Assembly (NCBI RefSeq): GCF_004022215.1
Contig: NZ_SAUZ01000004.1
Span: forward strand, 1 to 64,000
DNA: 64,000 nucleotides
Source: Paenirhodobacter populi
GTDB taxonomy: Bacteria > Pseudomonadota > Alphaproteobacteria > Rhodobacterales > Rhodobacteraceae
Direction: 5' to 3'
Shown here: positions 6,879 through 14,827 of the stretch, in pieces
Position numbering within the stretch: position 1 is the first letter of the stretch
Layout of the letters: each line of letters starts with the position of its first letter
Notes under the pieces: model-generated
The model's database searches: none
What the model saw: the letters and a program-made list of their open reading frames with translations, nothing else
Told to the model about the DNA's origin: nothing
Position numbers and translations under genes: made by a program

Positions 6879-9800
6879 CTGATCGGTCCTTCCTTCACCT
6901 TCTGCATCTGTTCGATCTCCTGGATGGTGCGGGCTACGTCCCGCTCATTGCGCTCAGGCGGCCGCTCCGCCCGCTTCAGCGCGGCATACTGATCGCGGAG
7001 GATTTCTTCGGTATTGCCGGGATCCCTGGCGGGCTGGCGGTCCGGCGCTATGGCGGGCAGGCGGGCTGACGCGGCGGGCTGACGCTCTGCCGGTTCGGCG
7101 ACGGGGCGATCTGGCGTGGTGGCGGCGCGGCGGTCTGGCGGGCTGCCGGTCTGGCGCTCCGGCTGTGTGGCGGCCTGGCGTTCCTCTGGGTCGCCGCTCG
7201 CCCGGTCTGGCGTTTTGGCGGTATTGTGCTCTTGCGGTGCGGCTGTCCTGGCGTCCTGCTCGCGCGGTTGGCGGTGCTTCTCCGCCATCTCCCGCTCGCG
7301 CCCCTCGTCCCTCAGGCGCCGCTCCCAGGCATCAAGTGCGGCGGGCCGCTCGCCTGTCTGTTTCTGGATCTGCTTTGCGAGCTCGCTGACCTTCGTGGTG
7401 ATCAGCATCACTTCGTCACGAGCCCGGGACAGCCCGACATAGAAGGATTTCTGGGTACTGAGCTGCTCCTTGCCCATCATGCCGACGATGATCCGGTCGA
7501 CGGTCGCGCCCTGGAAATCATGCGCCGTCGCCGCATAGGCATGATCGATGCCGCGCGCCGCGAGACTGTCGAAGGCAAGCCGGGTGCGCTTGCCGTCATC
7601 GAGCAGAATCTCGATCTGACCTGCCCCGATCTGCTCGACGCTGCCGCGTGCGCCATTGGCCACACCGCTGGCGCGGTCGGTGAGTGCGAACTTCACGCGA
7701 TCGCCAGGCGCAAAGTCGCGCTCAACCGGGCTATAGGCGATAAGGCTGGCAGCCGCTTTCCCCCCAGCGACAAGCGGCACGCGGATGGCAAGACCGCCAT
7801 CCTCCGGGCGGAGCGTGATCGTGTTGCTGCGCAGGCTGGTATCGGTCACCTTGTAAAGGGTATTGCCGGTGAGACCGACGCCTTTCACATCCCGGATTGG
7901 AACGACGACATCGTTGATGCGATAGCTCGCCGCTTCGGCTGCCTCCGCCTTCGTGAAATTGTGCGGGGCCAGGCTTCTGATCTGCGTGTCGTTGGCAGCA
8001 ATGCGGCCTTCGCCCCGCAGCCCTTCGCGGATCGCGGCATTGACCTCCTCGCGCACGGCATTGGTCAGCACGATCAGCCCTGTCCTCTCGCGCTCAGACG
8101 GTTTGAGCTCAAGCCAGGAATTGGCGACCTTGTCGGTGAACTTCTGGTTCCTTGCGGGCGTTGCGACCTCGCTGAGATTGGCGAAGGCCGCGTTGATTTC
8201 GCCGCGGATCGCATAGAGCACCGCATCGCGCAGGCCCTCGTCGCGCTGGCGCTGGATATCGGCCATCAGCGCTGTCGGCATCCCGGCGCGCTGCAGCTGC
8301 GCAAAGGGCGTGCCGGCCGCAACCGCATCCAGCTGCTTGATGTCGCCAAGCAGGATAACCCGCGCATAGCCCGCCTGATTGGCTCGCCCCATCAGATCGC
8401 GCATATCCGTGGTGCCGATCATCGAGGATTCATCGATGACCAGGATGGTCTTCGATTTGTCCGCCGGATCACGTTCAAGATCGGCGTCGAGCTTGAAGCG
8501 CGCGACTGTCCGGCTGCCGGGAAGCACTTTCTCCAGCTCGGCGACGGCACGGTTGGTCGGCGCCGCTCCCTCGACCATATAGCCGAACCGCTCGGCATAG
8601 CTCCGAAGCTGTTCGACCATGTAGGTCTTTCCCGTACCGGCATATCCCTGAACCGCGACAAAGCGCCCGGAAGGGGAGAGGCCAGTGAGGATGGCGTCGC
8701 GCTGACCTTCGGTCAGGGTGCTCTGGTTCAGCCGCTCCCGAAGGGTTGCGACCCCCGACATCTTGACGCCGCCATTCTCGCGCAGCCGATCCGGCAGAAT
8801 GACCCCGTCGGCGCGGCGCCCGGCCCGAAACTCTTCCTGGACGCGGACCTCGGCCGCCAGCGTGGCATCGTCGGTGTAGAGGGAGCGGATCTCGGTCTCG
8901 ATCCGTGTCTGGCGCTCGGGTTGCGCCTCGACCTTCTCCGCGATCCAGTCGTTCCGGGTGATCTCCTTCCAACCCTCGCCGTCCCGAACCCTGACAGGAT
9001 CGGAAGCGACAATCTTCAGCGCCACGGTGTCTCCTGTTTCGAGGGCGGCCCGCTCGATAGCTCCGGCGAGCGCGACGCCCCAAAGGGTCTTTTCGCCCTG
9101 GCTGGTCTCCAGCGTGACGAAGTAGCTCCCTTTCTGTCCGTCCTGATGCTTGTAGGGGGCAGGGCCATGGGACTTCAGAGTGCCATGAATGCCTTCCACC
9201 TTCGGTGTGGCAATCGCAACTTCCCGCTGTTCATGGAGGTGGACCGGTACCAGCCGGCCTTCGGCCTCTTTCCGCAAGATCGCATCTTCAAGGCGATCGT
9301 GTCCGACCTCGCTGTTGTGATTCAAGGCGACCTTCAAAAGGTCATCCGCAGAATAGACAGCGTTTCTCTCGCTGACATGGCGGATGGCAAAATCGATTGC
9401 CGCCGCTGCTTTGTCCTCCTCGCCGATCACCACCGGGCCATCGCGCGTCATGCCGGGCAATCTCAGCGCTTTTGAGAGCGAAGCGTCGTCGCGGATCCTG
9501 TCCAGATCCTCCCGGGCGATACCGAGATCCCGGGCTTCCTTCAGCCAGCCCTCCTTCAGTTCCGCCCGGTCGATGCCCTTGTGCTTGCTCTTGCGTGTGG
9601 CCAGTGCCGCCAGCGCGGAATCCCTGGCGGTCGGCTCGGCCCCATAATCCTTCAGCGCCGCCTCGATTTCCTGGCGCCGCTTGGAGAACCCATCCATCAG
9701 CTCCTGCGGAACGCCCCGGATTTCCACGATGCCGGCGGGACCGACGCGATCCACGGTATAGCCGAGCTCGGTCAGCTCGCGGGCAAGGCCATTGCGGTAG

Positions 9801-10432
9801 ATGCTGCCGAGCAGCATCTTGTTCTCATAAAGCGGTTCGTTGGTCAGTGCCGTCCAGCGCCCGTCCGGCCCGAGAACCATGTTCTGGATCACGGCATGGG
9901 TGTGGAGCTGGGGGTCCAGCGCGCGGGACGTGTCATGCCGGAAGAGCCCGGCGATCATCTTGCCGTGGACCGGGACGATTTCGCCATTCACCTCGCGTCG
10001 TGTGTAGACAAAGCGCTCCTCTGCCACGGCCATGGCGAGTTTGACGGCACGATCATGGGCGGCCACAATTCTCTCATCACCGCCGACCAGAGCCATGATC
10101 GAAACCGATTTGCTGGCCGAGAAGGTCAGATCGATCCCGGGTCGGTGCTGACGTTCACCCCCGACCCAGCGGCCGAGGGTCTGACCCTCTTTCCAGTTCC
10201 CCTCGGCATCGCGCTCCAGCCCCGGCGCGTAGCCCTGTAGCATGTCGGAGAAAAGCTCGTTGTCGACGCGCTCGCGGAAAGTGTCCCAGCCGATATCAGC
10301 CAGATGCTCGGCGGCTTTGCCAAACCAGGACGCGGCCGCTAGAGCCTCCGGGCTGCCGGCGATGTAATAGCCCTCGGCCTGATAATAGCCGCTCGCCGCC
10401 GCCCCGGGCGAGACGTTGCTGAGCGACATCAT
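6875..10432 (-). CDS. traI: MobF-family conjugative relaxase/helicase
   Basis: An 1185-residue TrwC/TraI-type protein. The N-terminal relaxase domain has tyrosine pairs at 16-17 and 22-23 as candidate nicking residues, the segment LTFSASKS near 102-109, and the metal-binding histidines H166, H177 and H179 (LDPQLHTHAV). The spacing matches TrwC. The helicase half has Walker A GYAGTGKT near residue 597, Walker B ILVIDESSMIG near 664, and the late helicase motif SFYVGLSRARDE. It nicks oriT and unwinds the transferred strand. The last 150 residues form a low-complexity tail of repeated PDR/PER units, unlike most relatives. ATGA-type overlaps join it to traD and to the gene at 6255. It is often called traA in alphaproteobacteria. 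Confidence 0.93.
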   Translation of the reverse strand: MMSLSNVSPGAAASGYYQAEGYYIAGSPEALAAASWFGKAAEHLADIGWDTFRERVDNELFSDMLQGYAPGLERDAEGNWKEGQTLGRWVGGERQHRPGIDLTFSASKSVSIMALVGGDERIVAAHDRAVKLAMAVAEERFVYTRREVNGEIVPVHGKMIAGLFRHDTSRALDPQLHTHAVIQNMVLGPDGRWTALTNEPLYENKMLLGSIYRNGLARELTELGYTVDRVGPAGIVEIRGVPQELMDGFSKRRQEIEAALKDYGAEPTARDSALAALATRKSKHKGIDRAELKEGWLKEARDLGIAREDLDRIRDDASLSKALRLPGMTRDGPVVIGEEDKAAAAIDFAIRHVSERNAVYSADDLLKVALNHNSEVGHDRLEDAILRKEAEGRLVPVHLHEQREVAIATPKVEGIHGTLKSHGPAPYKHQDGQKGSYFVTLETSQGEKTLWGVALAGAIERAALETGDTVALKIVASDPVRVRDGEGWKEITRNDWIAEKVEAQPERQTRIETEIRSLYTDDATLAAEVRVQEEFRAGRRADGVILPDRLRENGGVKMSGVATLRERLNQSTLTEGQRDAILTGLSPSGRFVAVQGYAGTGKTYMVEQLRSYAERFGYMVEGAAPTNRAVAELEKVLPGSRTVARFKLDADLERDPADKSKTILVIDESSMIGTTDMRDLMGRANQAGYARVILLGDIKQLDAVAAGTPFAQLQRAGMPTALMADIQRQRDEGLRDAVLYAIRGEINAAFANLSEVATPARNQKFTDKVANSWLELKPSERERTGLIVLTNAVREEVNAAIREGLRGEGRIAANDTQIRSLAPHNFTKAEAAEAASYRINDVVVPIRDVKGVGLTGNTLYKVTDTSLRSNTITLRPEDGGLAIRVPLVAGGKAAASLIAYSPVERDFAPGDRVKFALTDRASGVANGARGSVEQIGAGQIEILLDDGKRTRLAFDSLAARGIDHAYAATAHDFQGATVDRIIVGMMGKEQLSTQKSFYVGLSRARDEVMLITTKVSELAKQIQKQTGERPAALDAWERRLRDEGREREMAEKHRQPREQDARTAAPQEHNTAKTPDRASGDPEERQAATQPERQTGSPPDRRAATTPDRPVAEPAERQPAASARLPAIAPDRQPARDPGNTEEILRDQYAALKRAERPPERNERDVARTIQEIEQMQKVKEGPIR

Positions 10433-12684
10433 AGCAAGGAGCCACGGTCATCCATGGCATCGAACAGGGGGTCACTCTCGGGCGGCGGGGCAGGGTCGAT
10501 GATATCCGCTGCCGAGGTGGTTTCGACGCAGGATTCCAGTACGGCAGCATAGGAGGGCACGTCAGGGCCGGGCTTGCCTGAAGACGCCTTGCGGCGGCTG
10601 GAAAGCATGGCGGTGGTATTCGGCGTCACCCGGAAAGCGGGGTTTCCGTTGCCCTTCAGGCGTTCGCGATAATAGTGATCCCAGAGAATTTCATCCGGGA
10701 TGCCCATCAGCGGCGCTTCCATCTGACCGCTCTGCGGATTGAAATCCTCAGTCCGGCCTGCCTTGCGCCAACGGAAAAAGGCGTCGATCTGCTGATCCGG
10801 CGGCCAGCTTGCCCAATTACCGCGCTGTTCTTCCTGCACCTGATCAATGAGCTCCGGTGCGATCTGTGCGGGGATCGATCCGTCCTCGTCGGCTGGGGCA
10901 GGGGTCGTGTGCGGGTTCATCCCGTCCAGATCGAAGCCGATCCCCTGATAGGGAATAAACTTCTCGGCGCGTGGCTTGGTCGATACCGGCTCGAACATGA
11001 CCTTTGCCGTCGGCGCGTCATAGGCGAAGCGGATATAGGCCTCGAACTGCGGCAGGGCCTGAATTTCGGAAGGGGTGACGATCGGGCGCTCGACCCTCTG
11101 GCTGATGAAGGCCACGCCGTCGCGGCTTTCATGAGCCCCGAAGCTGAGGTTCTCGCGCTGCTCGATCAGATCTTCGAAGCCGAGGGAATCCGAGAAGAGC
11201 TTCGCGGTTCTCGCATCCGGCGTGTTGAAGACGATGCGGTTGTTGAGCGTGCCGACAATGCTCTGCGCGCCCTTCTCGCCATAGATGTCCTCAAGCTGCG
11301 CATAGACCTGATAGCCGAGGACGAAGGCACCACCGAACTGCCGGACCTCCGCGAGTTTGGGGACCAGGAAGGGCAGGCGGTTGAGGGTGGGAACCTCATC
11401 GAGGAAGAACCACAGGCTCGGATCCCGGCGCTCTTCGCAGGTCATCAGCGCATTGGCCGCGACTTCGACGGCCGTGCTGATCACGTTACGAGTCGCCGCA
11501 GAATGCTCCGCATCCCCGGTGAGGAACAGGAACCCGGCCTTTTCGGACTTGACCCATTCGCGCACAGAGAAGGGCTCGCCATCGTCGCGGAGAAATTCGA
11601 GGAAGCGCAGCTCCGCGATCATGTTCGCCCGGATCGAGGCCGAGGTTTTTTCGACATGCGGCCCGAAGAAATGCGCGCCGGGCGTGCCGGCAAGCAGCTT
11701 CGCCAGCTCGTCCGCCGAAATCGTCATGATCGCGCGGCGCAGATCGGCATTGGTCGGCGTTTTCGCCTTGAGGAGCGAGCGGGCGGCGTATTCGAAGACG
11801 AGGCGTGCGGTCTGGCTCCAGAACGGGTCGTTCTGACCCGGCCGTTGCGGGATCATCACCTCAGCGATCTGGGCCAATGCCTCGGGCGTCCTGGCCTCAA
11901 AGAACGGGGACCAGATCGCAGAACGGGCATCGAATGGATTGACGATGATATCGGTCTCGGGGTCGTAGAAGTCCCGCACCAGGCCGCCCATCCGATCGTA
12001 GACGACTGCGCGGCCGGAGCCCGCGCGGATGGCTTTCAGCAGTTCCTTGATGGCATTGGTCTTGCCGACGCCCACAGTCCCGAAAACCCCGGTCTGCGCT
12101 TCGACCGCGTTCGGCGGAAAGGGAATGCCGGCGATGGTGTAGGCATCCATCTTGCCGCCAGATCGATAGCGCTTGCGGTAGTTTCTCCACTTCTGCCGCG
12201 ACCAGTCTGCGAGGTCGGTTTGCGAAATCAGGCGGCTGCCGCGTACATGCTGGTTCTCGCCAAGCCGCCGCCCGGCCCAGCCAAATACCCCAATGCTGAT
12301 CACGAGGACGGCACCCGCTGGAAGGGATGCGAACCACGCCAGCTGGACGGCGTTCTCGCGATATTGCCGCGCGACTTCGTTCATCCGCGCATCGGCCGTG
12401 ATCTCGCTGGCACTGCGGTCCTGTGGGCGGTTCAGGTAATCGACATAGGTGAGGCGCCTTTCGGGGCGTCCGATATCGACGTTGTACTGGGCAAGCCAGC
12501 TTATGAAGGTTTCGCGGATGAGCCGGAGCTCGTAGCTGGTGGCGATCATCACGCAGTAGGCCAGGGTGAAGGCGCCGAGCGATATGAACAGAGACGTTCG
12601 CAGCACCTGTGCCGCCATACGCCACCAGTGCTGGGTGGTCTGTCCGCCCCTTACAAAGCGGGTCGGCTGGTTGTTGCGTCTCAT
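10429..12684 (-). CDS. traD: type IV coupling protein TraD/TrwB-like
   Basis: The start at 12684 is chosen because GGAGG lies six bases upstream of that ATG; an in-frame ATG at 12726 lacks such a site. The 751-residue product has two N-terminal membrane segments (about 22-45 and 105-125). These are followed by a hexameric ATPase with Walker A GTVGVGKT near residue 208 and Walker B LWFFLDEVPT near 428. It docks the relaxosome on the secretion channel at the inner membrane and energises DNA export. It is the first gene of the traD-relaxase-6255 operon. The DNA upstream (12724-12753) holds direct and inverted repeats. Confidence 0.92.
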   Translation of the reverse strand: MRRNNQPTRFVRGGQTTQHWWRMAAQVLRTSLFISLGAFTLAYCVMIATSYELRLIRETFISWLAQYNVDIGRPERRLTYVDYLNRPQDRSASEITADARMNEVARQYRENAVQLAWFASLPAGAVLVISIGVFGWAGRRLGENQHVRGSRLISQTDLADWSRQKWRNYRKRYRSGGKMDAYTIAGIPFPPNAVEAQTGVFGTVGVGKTNAIKELLKAIRAGSGRAVVYDRMGGLVRDFYDPETDIIVNPFDARSAIWSPFFEARTPEALAQIAEVMIPQRPGQNDPFWSQTARLVFEYAARSLLKAKTPTNADLRRAIMTISADELAKLLAGTPGAHFFGPHVEKTSASIRANMIAELRFLEFLRDDGEPFSVREWVKSEKAGFLFLTGDAEHSAATRNVISTAVEVAANALMTCEERRDPSLWFFLDEVPTLNRLPFLVPKLAEVRQFGGAFVLGYQVYAQLEDIYGEKGAQSIVGTLNNRIVFNTPDARTAKLFSDSLGFEDLIEQRENLSFGAHESRDGVAFISQRVERPIVTPSEIQALPQFEAYIRFAYDAPTAKVMFEPVSTKPRAEKFIPYQGIGFDLDGMNPHTTPAPADEDGSIPAQIAPELIDQVQEEQRGNWASWPPDQQIDAFFRWRKAGRTEDFNPQSGQMEAPLMGIPDEILWDHYYRERLKGNGNPAFRVTPNTTAMLSSRRKASSGKPGPDVPSYAAVLESCVETTSAADIIDPAPPPESDPLFDAMDDRGSLL

Positions 12685-12723
12685 CTCGGCCTCCAACACG
12701 TGCATGCCAATGAATCCCGTTGT

Positions 12724-12753
12724 CAACGATAGTAGTTCTATGCAACGATAGAA
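12724..12753. promoter_or_regulatory. direct and inverted repeats upstream of traD
   Basis: CAACGATAG occurs at 12724-12732 and again at 12743-12751, 19 bases apart, about two helix turns. The inverted repeat TTCTAT-N6-ATAGAA (12736-12741, 12748-12753) overlaps the second copy. The local DNA is AT-rich compared with its surroundings. The site lies 40-70 bases before the traD ATG and 110-140 bases before the divergent DsbA-like gene. It could be an operator, or a part of oriT, which in MobF systems often lies next to the relaxase genes. Confidence 0.5.
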
Positions 12754-12860
12754 TCCTAGTGATGATGATAAGTATCAAACGTTGAAATGAGAACCTTCGT
12801 CGGCCGTGGGGTGCAACGCCAGCTCACGGTCGGCGAGGCCAGCCAAGGAAGGACGGGAAG

Positions 12861-13649
12861 TTGACATCGATCTTGAACGACCGGCCCAAAGGCGCGGCGC
12901 ACAGGCAATCCGACTGGCTGAAGGGCCCGCTGGTGGCCGTTGCCGTTGTCGCAACCGGTGCGGGTAGCGCTCTGGCAGAGCCGGGCTATACTGATGAGTT
13001 CGCGCAGAGCGCACGGGCCTGGCTTCTGGACAATCCTGAAGTTGTGCTCGAAGTCTTCACGCTGCTCGAGCAGCAGGAGGCGGTAAAGAAGGCCGACGCT
13101 CAGACCGGCATGATTTCGGCACATGCCGACGCTCTGTTCGGGAGCGACGATGGCAGAAAGGGGAACCCCTTAGGTCAGATTGTCGTGGTCGAGTTCTTTG
13201 ACTATCAATGCGGCTACTGTCGGGCCGCCTTGGCGGAGTTGACTTCCGCGCTCGAAGGGGAGAGCGAAGTTGCGGTGGTACTCAAGGAGTTCCCGATCCT
13301 GGGGCCTGCGTCGGAGCAGGCCGCGCGGCTGGCCCTTGCCGTTCGTGCGGAACATGGCGATGAGGCCTATATCAGTTTCCACAATACCTTGCTGGCACAG
13401 AAAGGTCAGTTGAACGACACCTTGCTGCGGATGCTCGCCGGGGCGGCAGGTTTTGATTTCGATGCCCTGTCGGAACGAGGGCGGCAGCCGGATATTTCCG
13501 GGCGAATAGCGGAGAACAAGCGGCTTGCACAGGCTCTGTCGATCAACGGCACGCCGGCCTTTGTGTTCCGGGATGGGATCGTGCCCGGGCTGATGACGGC
13601 TGATCGCCTGCGGGATGCGTTCCAGCGCCCAGGGGTACGGGGTATCTGA
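12861..13649 (+). CDS. DsbA-family periplasmic thiol oxidoreductase
   Basis: The reading frame starts at TTG (12861) after an AGGAAGG-like site and encodes 262 residues. Residues about 21-39 form a signal peptide ending GSALA. A helical region follows, then a thioredoxin fold with the active site CGYC at 117-120 in VEFFDYQCGYC. The cis-proline loop is INGTPAFVF. This is the Com1/ScsC type of DsbA-like protein, which forms or shuffles disulfides in the periplasm. It is divergent from traD and may support folding of cysteine-rich Tra proteins such as TraN, TraU and TraH, though it could also be general cargo. Confidence 0.82.
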   Translation: MTSILNDRPKGAAHRQSDWLKGPLVAVAVVATGAGSALAEPGYTDEFAQSARAWLLDNPEVVLEVFTLLEQQEAVKKADAQTGMISAHADALFGSDDGRKGNPLGQIVVVEFFDYQCGYCRAALAELTSALEGESEVAVVLKEFPILGPASEQAARLALAVRAEHGDEAYISFHNTLLAQKGQLNDTLLRMLAGAAGFDFDALSERGRQPDISGRIAENKRLAQALSINGTPAFVFRDGIVPGLMTADRLRDAFQRPGVRGI

Positions 13650-14176
13650 GGCTGCCAGGATCTCGTAGATGGTAGTGGCGGCTGTTTCCTCGAGATCAAT
13701 TCACGGAAGTATCAATCGAAATACGCCAGGCGCTGAACCTATTGGGATACTGCGGTGGCCAGTGGCCTTCCCGCCACTCGAACACGGAGTAATGCACAGG
13801 ACCTCTGCAGAAAGTGAGGAGGGCATTGTGGATCAGTCGAGGTCGAGCGATGACCGAGCTGGATAGCCGTGGCCTCAATGATTAGGCAGGTGTCGAGGAA
13901 ATTCTTGCGGGATTGCTGCGAGTGTGACCAGTACGATGTCGGAGATGCTCTTCGCTGGCTTGGTTATTGATTCCGCCATTGAAGCATTCACATACTTTCG
14001 GTCAGAAAGTCGTATTCACTGAAAAAGGTCGATGCGCCAGAGACCGCACCGATTTGCACGAAAAATTACTTCGTGTGGCGCGGTTTGCCCCGATAACCAC
14101 CTCTCGCTACAATATTGCCAAGTGGGTGACGCACAGCATTTGAGTCTACCATTGTTGATCGCACTAGGGGGCCGAC
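13650..14176. other. 527-bp stretch without a gene
   Basis: Only short frames without start signals are present. A small hairpin ACTTTC-GGTCA-GAAAGT lies at 13994-14010. The right part is the leader of the ABC transporter operon, which has AGGGGG just before the ATG at 14177. The base composition is lower in G+C than the operon that follows, consistent with a junction between blocks of different origin. Confidence 0.4.
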
Positions 14177-14827
14177 ATGCTGTCGCTGACCGACGTCTCC
14201 AAAGGCTATGCGAGTTCCGAGGGCGGGGTCACCGTTCTGGACGGGGTCAGCCTGTCGCTGGCGGCGGGTGAGACACTGGCGCTGACCGGCGAATCCGGCA
14301 GCGGCAAGAGCACGCTTCTGCACCTTTGCGCCGGGCTGGACGCGCCCGATACCGGGCGGATCGAAATTGCGGGCCGCCCGATGGGCCGCAGCGATGCCGA
14401 ACGCGCGGCGCTGCGCCGGAGCACGGTGGGGCTGGTATTCCAGCAGTTCAACCTGATCCCATCGCTCGACGTGGCGGGGAACCTTGCCTTTCAGGCACGG
14501 CTGGCGGGGCGGCACGATCCGCGCTGGCAGGCGGATCTGGTCGCGACGCTGGATCTGGGGCCGCTTCTGTCGCGCTATCCGGAAGAGCTGTCTGGCGGCC
14601 AGCAGCAGCGCGTTGCCATCGGCCGCACCCTTGCCGCCCGGCCCGCGCTGGTGCTGGCGGATGAGCCGACGGGCAACCTGGACGAGGCTTCGGGTGACAG
14701 GGTGATGGCGTTGATGCTGCGGCTGGTGGCCGAGACCGGCGCGGCGCTGCTGATGGTGACGCATTCGCCGCGCCTGGCCGCGCGGCTCGACCGGCAGGTG
14801 CATCTGCGCGGTGGGCGTCTGACATGA
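14177..14827 (+). CDS. ABC transporter ATP-binding protein (LolD/MacB type)
   Basis: A 216-residue nucleotide-binding subunit. Walker A is GESGSGKST near residues 37-45, the Q-loop is VFQQFNLIP, the signature LSGGQQQR is near 139-146, and Walker B is ALVLADEPTGNLD. This belongs to the LolD/MacB group that partners FtsX-like permeases. The ATG at 14177 has AGGGGG upstream and the gene overlaps the permease by ATGA. It is first of a three-gene operon (ATPase, permease, AttH/CrtC-like protein) resembling the attEFGH cluster known from Agrobacterium. The likely role is moving or extracting a lipophilic substrate at the inner membrane; the substrate is unknown. Confidence 0.88.
   Translation: MLSLTDVSKGYASSEGGVTVLDGVSLSLAAGETLALTGESGSGKSTLLHLCAGLDAPDTGRIEIAGRPMGRSDAERAALRRSTVGLVFQQFNLIPSLDVAGNLAFQARLAGRHDPRWQADLVATLDLGPLLSRYPEELSGGQQQRVAIGRTLAARPALVLADEPTGNLDEASGDRVMALMLRLVAETGAALLMVTHSPRLAARLDRQVHLRGGRLT

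Noticed and set aside
7226-9475. A 749-codon plus-strand open frame
   Set aside because: It lies wholly antisense to the MobF relaxase, which has clear catalytic motifs. It has no start signal, and its amino acids are typical of an antisense high-G+C shadow.
10675-12732. A 685-codon plus-strand open frame
   Set aside because: It is antisense to traD, whose Walker motifs, ribosome binding site and overlaps are certain. No recognisable protein is coded.
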